From assembly GCA_965116445.1 (NCBI GenBank), contig OZ220688.1:4092001-4156000 (forward strand): a DNA stretch of 64,000 nt, written 5' to 3'. The position numbers and the translations under genes are program-made. The notes below the pieces were generated by a model. That model was not told the origin of the DNA. It did no database searches and was given only the letters and a program-made list of their open reading frames with translations. This DNA comes from Multivorans sp965116445 (GTDB lineage Bacteria; Acidobacteriota; Thermoanaerobaculia; Multivoradales; Multivoraceae). This document shows positions 45,622 to 55,046 of this stretch, piece by piece (positions within the stretch are counted from its first letter, which is position 1; every line of letters starts with the position of its first letter).

Positions 45622-48264
45622 TCAGCAACCGGCCGTCAGCGCGGCGGGATCGGCAGGCGCGATCGCGATGCGGGAGAAACGGAGCTCGAACGGCCCGTCC
45701 GTCGTGATCAGGAAGGGCGTGTCGATGCGGTCCATCTCGGCGCCGGAAGCCTGGAAGCAGCGGAGAGGAATCTGCAGAGTGTCCCATGCTCCTTCGGGAA
45801 CGGCCGCGAAGATGGGCGTAACGAGGAGACCGCCGGTACACGGGAAGCCGCAGTCCATCCGCATCTGGACTCTCCCGGCGGGCGCCTGCTCCACCAGGAA
45901 GTCGATCTCGAGAGTCATGCCATCAGCCGTTTCGGCGCGCAGGTCGATGGGACTCGACTGCAGGTAGATCTGGGCCTCGTCGCGGCCTCGCCACTGAGCC
46001 TTTCGCGCATCTTCCTGGACGTTGCGGTCGACGGCCGAGAGCGCGACGCCGGACACGCGGCGGCGGGTCTCGCCGCGGCCGTCGGGAGCGGAAACCCGCC
46101 AGTCCGCCTCGTCGCCCACGTAGAACTGCCACCCTTCCGCCGTCCGTCCTTCGAAGAGAACGCGCTCGGGCGACGCGCCACCCGTCGCGCCGGCGTCGGT
46201 CGTTCGAACCGGCGGCGACCCCTCCGGCCGCGCTTCGTCCAGTTCGGGGAGGTTGCCCTCGTCGGCGTAGGTCAGGCCGTAGCCGTAGGGGAAGAGCGGG
46301 TCGTACTCCGCGTCGCCGACGTTGAGGACCGTCTGGTCCAGCGAACGCGGCCAGGAGAAGGAGAGCTTGCCCCGGAAGTCGTGGGCGACTGCGCCGTCGG
46401 CCTGGCTGAAGAGGACGTCGGCCACGCCGGCGCCCTCGGAGCCCGGCAGCCAGGCGGCGACGAAGGCGTCCGATGCGTTGATCTCCGGGTTCACCCACAG
46501 CGGGCGCCCGGAAAGGAAGATCGTGACGACCGGAATGCCGGCGGCCCGGAGCCGACCCATCAGCTCGACGTCGGACTTGTCTCCGGGGCTGTACTCGAGG
46601 CTCGTCAGGTCGCCCTGGCCCTCGGCGTAGGGCGTCTCGCCGGTCACGTAGATCGCGGCGTCCGGCAGCTCGCCGCTGTAGGCGCAGCCCTGGCAGAGGA
46701 CGGCCTGGCCGCCCGCCGCCTCGATCGTCTGTTCGATGCCGTCCCAGATCGACGTGGCGCCCGGGAAGTCGTCGTTCGTGTTGCCCGTGCCCTGCCAGGT
46801 CAGCGTCCAGCCGCCGCTCTGCCGGCCGATGTCGTCGGCCGCCGGCCCCGCTACCAGCACGAGCGACTTCGGCGAGAGGGGCAGGAGGCCGTCGTTGTTC
46901 TTCAGCAGAACGAGGGACTCGCGCACCGCCTGACGGGCCACGTCGCGATGCTCGGGAGCACCGAGCAGGTCGGTCCGGCCGCCGAGCGCCCGTTCCGACG
47001 GCCTGGGCTGATCGAGCAGCCCGGCGCGGACCTTGACCCGCAGGATGCGCCGCACCGCGTCGTCGAGCCTTGCCTCGGGAATGTCGCCGGAACGCGCCTG
47101 CCGGAGCGTGTTCCTGTGAAGCGCCTTCCAGTCTTCCGGGACCATGAACAGATCGAGCCCGGCTCGCAGCGTGTCGGCGCAGCTCTCGTTGCTGCAGCCG
47201 GGCAACTGGCCGTGACCGTTCCAGTCGCCGACGACGAGCCCGTCGAACGCCATCCGGCCCTTCAGCACGTCTCTCAGAAGCCCGGCGTGGCCGTGCAGTT
47301 TCTGGCCGTGCCAACTGCTGAACGAGGCCATCACGGCCTGCGCGCCGGCATCGAGCGCGGCGATGTAGGGCGCGCCGTGGAGGTCGCGGAGCTCTTCCTC
47401 GCTCGTCCGGGTGTCTCCCTGATCGCGGCCCTCGAAAGTGCCGCCGTCGCCCAGGAAGTGCTTCGCCGTGGCGATCACCCGCTCCTCGCCCAGGAACTCC
47501 GGGCTGCCGACTGCGCCCTGGAGCCCCTCGACCAGCGCGCGCGCGTACAGGGTGACGATCTCGGGGTCTTCCGAGTAGCTCTCGTACGTGCGGCCCCAGC
47601 GGTCGTCCCGTGCGACGGCGACGGTCGGCCCGAAGTTCCAGTCCAGGCCGGTGGCGCGCACTTCGCGGGCCGTGATCTCGCCGATGCGGCGGATCAGATC
47701 GGGATTCCGGGCCGCGCCGAGTCCGATGTTGTGGGGGAAGATCGTGGCGCCCATCACGTTGTTGTGGCCGTGCACCGCGTCCACGCCCCAGATCACCGGA
47801 ATGCCGACTCCACCGTCCGAGGTGTCGGTCGAGGCTTCGTGGAAGTCGTCGGCCAGCGCGAGCCAGTCCTCCGGCGTAGCGTGCTTGTCGTCGCCGGGGA
47901 ACGAGCCGCCGCCGTTCAGCACCGAACCCAGGTCGAACCTTCGCACGTCACGCGGCGTGACCGAGCGGATTTCTGCCTGAATGACCTGGCCTACCTTCTC
48001 GCGCAGGGTCATCCGCTCGAGCAGATCGTCCACTCGCGCCTCAAGCTCCGGGTCGGCCGGAAGCGGCGGAGTCAGCTCAGGCCAGAGTTCCGGGCGGACC
48101 TGTGGCGCACCTTCGATGCGATGATTGACTTGCTTGACTGCCTCGAGTGGCGAACCCGACAGCAGGAGCAACAGCCAGAGTAGTACGGCTTCAGTAACCT
48201 GCAAGACAGGGACAGAATGGGACTCTATCCCGCGATGAACGGCAAGAGGTCCGGTACGACTCAC
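45622..48264 (-). CDS. Glycoside hydrolase family 3 (beta-glucosidase-like)
   Basis: 880 residues, GTG start without clear ribosome site. Signal-like helix VTEAVLLWLLLLLSGSPLEA near residues 23-42. GH3 N-domain: MTLREKVGQVIQAEI, GVGIPVIWGVDAVHGHNNV, GLDWNFGPTVAVARDDRWGR, VIATAKHFLGDGGT and the nucleophile Asp in FDGLVVGDWNGHG. C-domain: SLVLLKNNDGLLPL, VIFLSGRPLWV-like block and SFSWPRS. A beta-sandwich at the end (EVDFLVEQAPAGRVQMRMDC) may bind carbohydrate. It cuts beta-linked glucose (or xylose) from oligosaccharides in the periplasm. Confidence 0.88.
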   Translation of the reverse strand: MSRTGPLAVHRGIESHSVPVLQVTEAVLLWLLLLLSGSPLEAVKQVNHRIEGAPQVRPELWPELTPPLPADPELEARVDDLLERMTLREKVGQVIQAEIRSVTPRDVRRFDLGSVLNGGGSFPGDDKHATPEDWLALADDFHEASTDTSDGGVGIPVIWGVDAVHGHNNVMGATIFPHNIGLGAARNPDLIRRIGEITAREVRATGLDWNFGPTVAVARDDRWGRTYESYSEDPEIVTLYARALVEGLQGAVGSPEFLGEERVIATAKHFLGDGGTFEGRDQGDTRTSEEELRDLHGAPYIAALDAGAQAVMASFSSWHGQKLHGHAGLLRDVLKGRMAFDGLVVGDWNGHGQLPGCSNESCADTLRAGLDLFMVPEDWKALHRNTLRQARSGDIPEARLDDAVRRILRVKVRAGLLDQPRPSERALGGRTDLLGAPEHRDVARQAVRESLVLLKNNDGLLPLSPKSLVLVAGPAADDIGRQSGGWTLTWQGTGNTNDDFPGATSIWDGIEQTIEAAGGQAVLCQGCAYSGELPDAAIYVTGETPYAEGQGDLTSLEYSPGDKSDVELMGRLRAAGIPVVTIFLSGRPLWVNPEINASDAFVAAWLPGSEGAGVADVLFSQADGAVAHDFRGKLSFSWPRSLDQTVLNVGDAEYDPLFPYGYGLTYADEGNLPELDEARPEGSPPVRTTDAGATGGASPERVLFEGRTAEGWQFYVGDEADWRVSAPDGRGETRRRVSGVALSAVDRNVQEDARKAQWRGRDEAQIYLQSSPIDLRAETADGMTLEIDFLVEQAPAGRVQMRMDCGFPCTGGLLVTPIFAAVPEGAWDTLQIPLRCFQASGAEMDRIDTPFLITTDGPFELRFSRIAIAPADPAALTAGC

Positions 48265-48344
48265 TTCAAGGGCCTTGATCGCGGCTCAGCGCCTTCTCCG
48301 GCCGACGGGTGGTCCGCTTGCACAGCCGCCGGAAGTGGGAGGCG

Positions 48345-49043
48345 CTAACAGTTGGCCGCGCGCAACAGTTGGTTCAGTTGGGTCCAGACTTGAAATCTGG
48401 CGTTCCGACATGTGGCTTGTTGTTGGAAGTTCCCCGGGGTGCAAGTTGCGCCAGCGAGTTCTTGTGAGAGTTGCCGCAATGCGGAACAGCTTCCTGCGGC
48501 GCCATAAAGCTGGCCCCCTACGCTGCCAATGATCTGCCAGGACTGAACGGGCGGTTGCGATGGTGTTCCGTGGTTGGGACGAGGCGTTGGGCTGGGGCCA
48601 ACAGGACTCGGGTTGTAGCAGGCTTGATGGCCACCGCCACGGCAGCAACGGCCACTGAGCAGAAAGTAGCCGGGCCTACACTGCGAAGACGCACTCGAGA
48701 TCCCAATGATCTCAGTCTCGTTCACGGCGTCCCGAGCGCGGTGTCGCACGATGGCGAGAAGAACGCCGTAGAGATCCCGTTCTGGCACCTCTCGCAGCAG
48801 TTCGTGTATGCGATGGCGGACGCTCACAGTGTCCGCTGGACTCAGGTCGTCGACCCAGTGATCCACGGCGGCTTCAAACTGCGCGGCATCCCGAGCGTGT
48901 GGGAGAAGAGAAACCAGATGCGATAGAACCCGATCGCTCTCTTCCTCGTAGGTCAGGTCCCTCAGTTCGTCGCGGGCGGTCTCTTGGCCGAGCAGGGGCA
49001 AAGCCCAGCAGAAAGCGACTGTGGTCAAGGCAAGGATTCTCAT
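48345..49043 (-). CDS. Cys-rich secreted protein of unknown function
   Basis: 232 residues from ATG 49043. Signal peptide RILALTTVAFCWALPLLG. The middle is helical (RDLTYEEESDRVLSHLVSLL, DHWVDDLSPADTVSVRHR). The C-terminal third is Cys-rich: CRPGYFLLSGRCCRGGGHQA, then a Pro-rich linker (NPSPVGPSPTPRPNHGTPSQ) and GSCSALRQLSQ, CTPGNFQ, CRNARFQ and a final Cys: nine Cys in all. DNA is lower in GC than its neighbours. It sits 47 bases after the TonB receptor gene. I recognise no family; a small disulfide-bonded carbohydrate-binding domain would fit. Confidence 0.6.
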   Translation of the reverse strand: MRILALTTVAFCWALPLLGQETARDELRDLTYEEESDRVLSHLVSLLPHARDAAQFEAAVDHWVDDLSPADTVSVRHRIHELLREVPERDLYGVLLAIVRHRARDAVNETEIIGISSASSQCRPGYFLLSGRCCRGGGHQACYNPSPVGPSPTPRPNHGTPSQPPVQSWQIIGSVGGQLYGAAGSCSALRQLSQELAGATCTPGNFQQQATCRNARFQVWTQLNQLLRAANC

Positions 49044-49090
49044 CGTCTGAAGCTCCTCTTGGCGGGGTTGGTCGGGGCGGGTGTTTCGCG

Positions 49091-52000
49091 CTAGAACAAG
49101 AGCTTGAAACCGAGCTGAATCTGCCGCGGGTCGCGGGCCGCCTGGGCCTGCCCGAAGTTGTTCGGCAACGTGTAGCCCGTGATCTCCGTCCGTTCCGACG
49201 CCACATCGCTGTTGTACGTGATGCTGCTCGGACCGAAGGCCGAGTTGATTCCGACGAAGTTGTCCCGGTTCGTCACGTTGAAGACTTCGAGGCGGAACTG
49301 CCCGGTCAGTCGGTCCGTCATCCGGATGTTCTTCGTCAACGAGAAGTCGACCTGGAAGAAGTCGGCGCCTTCGCATTCGCCTCGCCGACCGTTGCCCAGG
49401 GTTCCCAGTTGCCAGCCGACCAGGGTGTAGGCCTCCGGGTTGATTACCTGGAGACCGCTGCCGCCGCAGGGAGCCCCGGTCCGGATCGGTCGAAGGTTCT
49501 GGGCGTAGCCGGTGGCATTCGCATCCTCAAGAGGAAGGGCGACGGTAAGTGCCTGCCCGGAGGAGTACTGGACGATGCCGCTGAGTTGCCAGTTTCCGAA
49601 CAGGACTCGTGTCAGAGTGCCGCTGTTCTCCAGTGTCGGCAAGTTGTGGATGAGGTTCGCGTTGACGATGTGATCCCGATGCAAGCCGGCGTAACCCCAG
49701 TCGAGTTCGGGGTTCTCCGGGTCGGTGATCGCGCTGGCGGACAGGCCGGCGCCGGCGTCGGTCAGCGGATCGTTCGCCTTGAAGCTTGCCCAGGTGTAAG
49801 AGGCCTGGAACTGCGATCCTCTGCCGAACCTCTGCGTGTAGTGCATCTGGATCGAGTCGTACTCCGAGATGCCGTTGGACAGCCAGTAGTTGATGTTGCT
49901 GTTGCCGAACACGCCGAAGCGCCGCAGGCTGCCCTTGAGGCCGAGATCCTCGCCCGCCTGAATGAACTCCAGGCGATCGGGGACGCCGTTGCCGTTGCTG
50001 TCGCCGGAGGCCACGTAGTTGGCGTCGGAACGCCGGGTGAGATGACGCCCGCGGCTACCGACGTAGGCGACCTCGATCGAGCTGCTGCGGCCGATTCGCT
50101 GTTCCAGCGCAACGTTGAATTGGAGGTTGTAGGGCGTCTGGAAGTTCGGGTCGATTCCAACCCTGGGAACCCCGGCTGCCAGAGCGAAGCATCCACCGCA
50201 GGGCTCCTCGGCCGTGTCGAACTTGCGTAGTCCGGACTGCGAGGACGTAAAGGGTGGGTTGCCGGCGAACTCAAGCTGGATGTTCACGCGGTCGCGCTGG
50301 AAGAACTGGCCGAAGCCAGCCCGCAGCACGCTTCGGCCGTTGCCGAAGAGATCGTAGGCCGCTCCCAGGCGCGGCGCGAAGTTGTCCGTGTCGCTGTCGA
50401 CAAGGCCGCGACCCGGGCCGTCGGCGCCGCCCAGGTAGCCAGCCTCGCCGCAGGGGTCGGTGCCCGGCACGTGGGCCAGTCCGTTACAGGGGTCGTTGCC
50501 GAGAGCCGGATTGAAGAGATCCGGCACAAAAGTTGTGAGGAGGTCGTCAGAGGCGTAGGGCCACTTGTAGTTCGAGTAGCGGACGCCGTAGTCGATGCTC
50601 AGGCGCGGGCTCGCCTGCCAGGTGTCAGCGATGTAGAACTCGATGTCCTCCCAGTTCAACTCCGGCGACGGCTGGTGCGAGTTCTCGGAGAAGCCCCAGG
50701 TCATGTCCTCCAGCAGGAAGTCGGCCAGGAGGTTGCCTGTGGTCGCACCCCAACCGTTGAGCCCGGCGCCGCCGGGTCCGCCCCAGAACTGAGGCGTCTC
50801 GAATGCCGAGGCGCCGCCAATGTACTCAAGCTTCTTGTTCTCGCTGTACAGGCCGCCGACCTTGAGCCAGTGCTTGCCGAAGACCTGGGAGTAGTCGTCC
50901 TTGAGCACCATCAGATCCTGTTTGTTCTCCCAAGGCGCGATGTTCCATAGCGCACCGTAACCGGCGGCGCCCCAGAACACGGGATGGCTGCGTTCGCTTT
51001 CACCCGTCTTGTCGCCGAAGATGGCCGGGAAGCTGGCGTTGATCTGGTTGTTCAGTTCGGGCCGCGTGCCGCCACGAGACAGGCCGATCTCGTTGCCCGA
51101 GTAGGAGAAAGTGATCGTATTCACGCTGTCGTCGCCGATCGTCTGGCTGAGCTGGGCCACCAGGGAATGGCCGGGCTGGTCCCAGTTCGTGTCCACAACG
51201 GGGTACGGGTCGTCGCCCCACAGACCGTTCGCCTCACCGGCGTTCGGCGCGCCGTTGAGCCAGTTGTCCCGCGTGTAGCGGAGCATCAGCCGGGTGCGGT
51301 TCGTCGCGTCGTAGTCGAGCCGCAGATTCGCTTGGTCCCAGTCGATCGGTGTGACGACGGCTTCCACCCAGTTGTTGCAAGTGTCCCCGAACGGCCTTGC
51401 GTTGGGCAGTGGGTAGAGATTCAGCATTCCCTGGCCGGCAGGGCTGATCCGATCCGACGGGATCACGTTGCCGGGGAAGGGCTGGCCGTTCGCCGGATCG
51501 ACCGGAATCGGCGGGGAGCAACCCTCGATCCTCGGCCCGCTGAAGTCGCCCGCGCGCTCGGCCGCCGTCGGCACGAGTCCGGAACGGGCGATGCCGCGCT
51601 CCTCCTGGTTCCACTCGGCGGAGAGGAAAAAGTGGAGCTTGTCCTGCTGGATGGGGCCGCCGAGGGTGAAGCCGTAGTCCTGACGATCGAGAGGCTCGGT
51701 GTCCTGGCCGGCCTGTTCCAGGAAGTAGTTCGTCTCGTTCCAGGAGTCGTCCCGCATGAACATGTAGGCGCTGCCGCTGAAGGTGTTCGTGCCGCCCCGG
51801 GTCACGATGTTGATCTGCCCGCCGCCTGCGCCGCCGAACTCGGCGCTGTAGCTGTTGCTGTGGATCTTGAACTCCTCGATCGCGTCGACCGAGGGGTAGA
51901 TCAGGATCGTGCGGTTCGAGCCGACGTCATTGTTGTTCGCGCCGTCGACGGTCCACATGTTGCCGGTCGTGCCGCTGCCGCTGATCGACAGGTCGACGCC

Positions 52001-52525
52001 GGCCAGCAGGCCCTTGTTCTTCGTGTCGAAGCCTTCGGGAGCGCTGACGCCCGGCTGCAGGAGGGTCAACTGGACGAAGTTCCGTCCGTTTAGCGGCAGC
52101 TCGCGGATCTGCTCGCCGCTGATCAGGCCGGAGACCTCGCCGCTGAGCGTGTCCACGGCAATGGCCTCAGACTCGACCGTGATCGTCTCGGACACGTCGC
52201 CGAGTTCGAGTGCGGCGCTCACCTCTCGCACGTCGGCGACGTGCAGGGCGATGTCGCTGACCACGGATGCCTTGAAGCCGTCCAGGGTGAACGTGATCTC
52301 GTACGCGCCGACCGGCAGATCGCCGAAGGTGTAGATGCCGGAGGCGTTTGTGAACGTCGTCCGGTTGAGACCGGTCTCGGTGCCCTCCAGGTTTACCGTG
52401 GCGCCGGGCAGGGCGTCCCCGTTCGGGTCGGTGACGGTGCCGCGGATGCTGGCCGTGAACCGCTGCGCCGCGAGAGGAGCGGCCAGCAGGGTGAGGATGA
52501 GGATGAGAGCGAGTCTTCGTGCCAT
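49091..52525 (-). CDS. CarboxypepD_reg TonB-dependent receptor
   Basis: 1144 residues from ATG 52525 with AGGAGGCAC before it. Signal RLALILILTLLAAPLAA. N-terminal carboxypeptidase-regulatory domain (IRGTVTDPNGDALPGATVNL), then plug with LPLNGRNFVQLTLLQPGVSA and GGGQINIVTRGGTNTFSGSA, then a large beta-barrel ending GFKLLF. It is an outer-membrane importer of the type common in Acidobacteriota, powered by TonB. It has no SusD partner. First gene of an operon with the Cys-rich protein, GH3 and SGLT symporter, so an oligosaccharide or glucoside is the likely cargo. LacI-like operators lie just upstream. Confidence 0.9.
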   Translation of the reverse strand: MARRLALILILTLLAAPLAAQRFTASIRGTVTDPNGDALPGATVNLEGTETGLNRTTFTNASGIYTFGDLPVGAYEITFTLDGFKASVVSDIALHVADVREVSAALELGDVSETITVESEAIAVDTLSGEVSGLISGEQIRELPLNGRNFVQLTLLQPGVSAPEGFDTKNKGLLAGVDLSISGSGTTGNMWTVDGANNNDVGSNRTILIYPSVDAIEEFKIHSNSYSAEFGGAGGGQINIVTRGGTNTFSGSAYMFMRDDSWNETNYFLEQAGQDTEPLDRQDYGFTLGGPIQQDKLHFFLSAEWNQEERGIARSGLVPTAAERAGDFSGPRIEGCSPPIPVDPANGQPFPGNVIPSDRISPAGQGMLNLYPLPNARPFGDTCNNWVEAVVTPIDWDQANLRLDYDATNRTRLMLRYTRDNWLNGAPNAGEANGLWGDDPYPVVDTNWDQPGHSLVAQLSQTIGDDSVNTITFSYSGNEIGLSRGGTRPELNNQINASFPAIFGDKTGESERSHPVFWGAAGYGALWNIAPWENKQDLMVLKDDYSQVFGKHWLKVGGLYSENKKLEYIGGASAFETPQFWGGPGGAGLNGWGATTGNLLADFLLEDMTWGFSENSHQPSPELNWEDIEFYIADTWQASPRLSIDYGVRYSNYKWPYASDDLLTTFVPDLFNPALGNDPCNGLAHVPGTDPCGEAGYLGGADGPGRGLVDSDTDNFAPRLGAAYDLFGNGRSVLRAGFGQFFQRDRVNIQLEFAGNPPFTSSQSGLRKFDTAEEPCGGCFALAAGVPRVGIDPNFQTPYNLQFNVALEQRIGRSSSIEVAYVGSRGRHLTRRSDANYVASGDSNGNGVPDRLEFIQAGEDLGLKGSLRRFGVFGNSNINYWLSNGISEYDSIQMHYTQRFGRGSQFQASYTWASFKANDPLTDAGAGLSASAITDPENPELDWGYAGLHRDHIVNANLIHNLPTLENSGTLTRVLFGNWQLSGIVQYSSGQALTVALPLEDANATGYAQNLRPIRTGAPCGGSGLQVINPEAYTLVGWQLGTLGNGRRGECEGADFFQVDFSLTKNIRMTDRLTGQFRLEVFNVTNRDNFVGINSAFGPSSITYNSDVASERTEITGYTLPNNFGQAQAARDPRQIQLGFKLLF

Positions 52526-52548
52526 GGCTTCGTGCCTCCTTGAACGGG

Positions 52549-52560
52549 TAAACCGATTTA
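52549..52560 (-). promoter_or_regulatory. LacI-type operator, proximal
   Basis: TAAACCGATTTA: half-sites TAAA and TTTA around a central CG step, the LacI/GalR pattern. It lies 24 bases upstream of the receptor ATG, between the two divergent genes, placed to block transcription of the receptor operon. Confidence 0.6.
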
Positions 52561-52615
52561 GCCGGTAACCGCGCAAAACGCCCGGGGAGTTCCCGCTGCA
52601 GGCGGAAGGGGCGGA

Positions 52616-52629
52616 CTAAATCGTTTTAG
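52616..52629. promoter_or_regulatory. LacI-type operator, distal
   Basis: CTAAATCGTTTTAG: arms CTAAA and TTTAG with a central TCGT. Together with TAAACCGATTTA 67 bases away it makes a likely pair of sites for the LacI-family protein encoded at 52749. Confidence 0.65.
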
Positions 52630-52748
52630 CATGCTAGCCTGAGTCTGCACACGACGCGTAGCCTTGTCAAGCACCCTGTGAACTGCCCCCTCCTCGACTC
52701 GGCCGTAGCGACGGGGCGGGAGGAGCGCGTGAGAGCAAGCGACGAAAG

Positions 52749-53837
52749 ATGAGTCCTGCCAGAGGAAACAGAACTCCCGGGGGCGACCCGAACTCCGGGA
52801 GACCCGCCCGGCTCAAGGACGTGGCGGCCCATCTCGGTCTGTCTCCGACCACCGTTTCCCTGGTGATGAACCGCTCGCCGGCCGCCAAGGGGATCCCTCC
52901 GGAGACGCAGGATCGCGTCCGCGCCGCGGCGGAGGAGCTCGGCTACCGGCCCAATTTCATCGCGCGGTCGCTTCGGCGCCAGCGCACGTTCGCGGTCGGC
53001 GTCCTTCTGCCGGAGATCAGCGAGGGGTACGCGGCGGGCGTCCTCGGCGGCATCGAGGACCAGCTCCTGCGGGAAGGCTACTTCTACCTGGTGGCCGGTC
53101 ACCACTCGAAGCCCGACCTGTTCGACGATTACCTGCAACTCCTCACGGAACGCTCGGTCGAGGGGCTGATCCTGGTCAACACGCCGATCGAGCAGGCCCT
53201 GGCTCTGCCGGCGGTCGCGGTCGCCGGCCACCGCGAGATCGAAGGCGTAACCAACGTGGTGATCGACCACGAGACGGCCGTCCGGCTGGCCTTGGGCCAC
53301 CTCGCGGAACTCGGCCATCGCCGCATCGCCTTCTTCAAGGGTCACGCCCATTCGGCGGATACCGAATCGCGGTGGCAGGCGATTGTCGCTGCCTCGGCGG
53401 ATCTCGGCCTCGAGATCGACCCGGGGCTGACGCTCCAGTTGTCGGGAGACGCGGCGGGTCAGGAATTCTCGCCCGAAGAGGGCTACCGCGAGGGGCACGT
53501 CTTCGGTCGAAAGCTGCTCGAGACGAGGGCGCGGTTCACGGCGCTCTTCGCGTTCAACGATGTCTCGGCGATCGGAGCGATGCGCGCACTCACCGAGAAC
53601 GGTCTGCGGATTCCCGACGATGTCTCGGTCGTCGGCTTCGACGACATCCTGAGCGCGGCCTTCCAGAACCCCAGCCTGACGACGGTGCGACAGCCGCTGC
53701 ACGAGATGGGGCGTCGGGCCGCCGCCGAACTGCTACGTAAGCTGAGTGCGCCCGGCGCCGAGTCGCCGACCGCGATCACGATCGAGCCGACCCTGGTAGT
53801 CCGGAACTCGACCGGCCCGCCCCCCGGCGATGGCTGA
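52749..53837 (+). CDS. LacI-family transcriptional regulator
   Basis: 362 residues. HTH: RLKDVAAHLGLSPTTVSLVM, NRSPAAKGIPPETQDRVRAA; hinge ELGYRPNFIARSLRRQ; then the sugar-binding fold with LPEISEGYAAGVLGGIEDQL, GLILVNTP, VIDHETAVRLALGHLAELGH and PDDVSVVGFDDILSAAFQNP. Represses the divergent TonB receptor operon until a sugar effector binds. An N-terminal Gly/Pro/Arg tail precedes the HTH. Overlaps the MFS gene by 8 bases. Confidence 0.9.
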   Translation: MSPARGNRTPGGDPNSGRPARLKDVAAHLGLSPTTVSLVMNRSPAAKGIPPETQDRVRAAAEELGYRPNFIARSLRRQRTFAVGVLLPEISEGYAAGVLGGIEDQLLREGYFYLVAGHHSKPDLFDDYLQLLTERSVEGLILVNTPIEQALALPAVAVAGHREIEGVTNVVIDHETAVRLALGHLAELGHRRIAFFKGHAHSADTESRWQAIVAASADLGLEIDPGLTLQLSGDAAGQEFSPEEGYREGHVFGRKLLETRARFTALFAFNDVSAIGAMRALTENGLRIPDDVSVVGFDDILSAAFQNPSLTTVRQPLHEMGRRAAAELLRKLSAPGAESPTAITIEPTLVVRNSTGPPPGDG

Positions 53838-55023
53838 CCCGGCTCCAGTAGCGCCCGGCCCGGCCGGCGTCACGCCGGCGCGGGCGCCGCTCTACGCGGG
53901 CTTCCTGCTGACGGGTGTGGTCACGGTGCTTCTCGGCCCGCTGCTTCCCGAACTGTCCCGGGAGTGGCGTCTTCCCGTGGATCGACTGGCGCCGCTGTTC
54001 GTCGCCCAGTTCCTGGCAAGCGCGCTCGGGTCGTTCCTGTCCAGCTATCGGCAGGGCCTCAGCCTGGTGCTGGGCTACCTGCTGATCGCCGTCGGGTTGT
54101 TGTCCCTGGCGATCGCGACCTGGCCGCTCGCTCTCGCGGCGGTTGCCGCCACCGGCCTGGGGCTCGGGCTGGCGATTCCGGCCACCAACCTCCGCGTCGC
54201 CCACTCCCAGCCGACGCGGCGCGGCGCGGCGCTCTCGTCGCTCAACCTGGTGTGGGGTGCGGGCGCGGTCGCCTGCCCTCTGTTGTTCGCGGCGCGCCCG
54301 CGGGGAACCTCGAGCGATGCCGTGCTCGTCGTTCTGGCCGTCGCCGCGGGACTCGTCCTCCTGCTGTTGGTCCGAGCTCTCGGCGGCGCGGAGGATCGGG
54401 CGGACGCCGGAAGTGCTGGCGACTCGAGCCGGGCGTCCGCGCCCGCGGGCACGGCGGCGGCGCTCGCCATCATCGCGGCAATCCTGTTTCTCTACGTGGG
54501 GATCGAGAACGCGGTCGGTGGGTGGCTGGTCAGCCTGGCCGACCAGTTCCAGCCTGCACGGGCCGCGACTTCGCTCTGGATCGGGTCGGGGTTCTGGGCG
54601 GCGCTGCTCGCCGGCCGGGCGCTCGCGCCCCTGCTGCTGCGGCGGTTCTCCGAGCCGGCGCTCTACAGCGCCGGCATCGCGCTGGCCGGCGTCGGTCTGG
54701 TCGGCTTGGTGAGCGGCCGGTCGCTGGAGGTCGTGGCGGTGTCGGCCGTGGCGGTCGGCGCCGGGCTGGCCCCCCTCTTTCCGCTCACGATCTCCTTTCT
54801 CGCCGAACTGACCGCCTCCAGCCGGTCGCGCTCCACGGGTTGGGTGTTCGCGCTTGCTGGTACGGGCGGCGCGGCCATGCCCTGGCTGACGGCACGGCTG
54901 GCGGGCGGCGCCGACCGGCTGGCGACCGGCTTCGTCGCGCCGATGGCGGGCCTGGTCTTCCTGGCCCTGCTCTTCGGCCTGCTGCGCCGGCTGGGCGGCA
55001 CGACGCAACCACAACCTGTCTGA
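53830..55023 (+). CDS. MFS transporter
   Basis: 397 residues, 12 helices with a longer cytosolic loop after the sixth (GAEDRADAGSAGDSSRASAP). FLLTGVVTVLLGPLLPELSR is the FucP/fosmidomycin-like start and SYRQGLSLVLGYLLIAVGLL the second pair. WGAGAVACPLLF is the mid-helix of sugar MFS proteins. Coupled to the LacI gene by an 8-base overlap, so it is probably a second sugar or sugar-product transporter in the same regulon. Confidence 0.8.
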   Translation: MADPAPVAPGPAGVTPARAPLYAGFLLTGVVTVLLGPLLPELSREWRLPVDRLAPLFVAQFLASALGSFLSSYRQGLSLVLGYLLIAVGLLSLAIATWPLALAAVAATGLGLGLAIPATNLRVAHSQPTRRGAALSSLNLVWGAGAVACPLLFAARPRGTSSDAVLVVLAVAAGLVLLLLVRALGGAEDRADAGSAGDSSRASAPAGTAAALAIIAAILFLYVGIENAVGGWLVSLADQFQPARAATSLWIGSGFWAALLAGRALAPLLLRRFSEPALYSAGIALAGVGLVGLVSGRSLEVVAVSAVAVGAGLAPLFPLTISFLAELTASSRSRSTGWVFALAGTGGAAMPWLTARLAGGADRLATGFVAPMAGLVFLALLFGLLRRLGGTTQPQPV

Positions 55024-55046
55024 CCGCGAAAGTAGACTGAGAACAG

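Noticed and set aside
45490..48183. 897-codon plus-strand frame opposite GH3
   Set aside because: Antisense shadow of the GH3 gene, whose catalytic motifs are on the minus strand.
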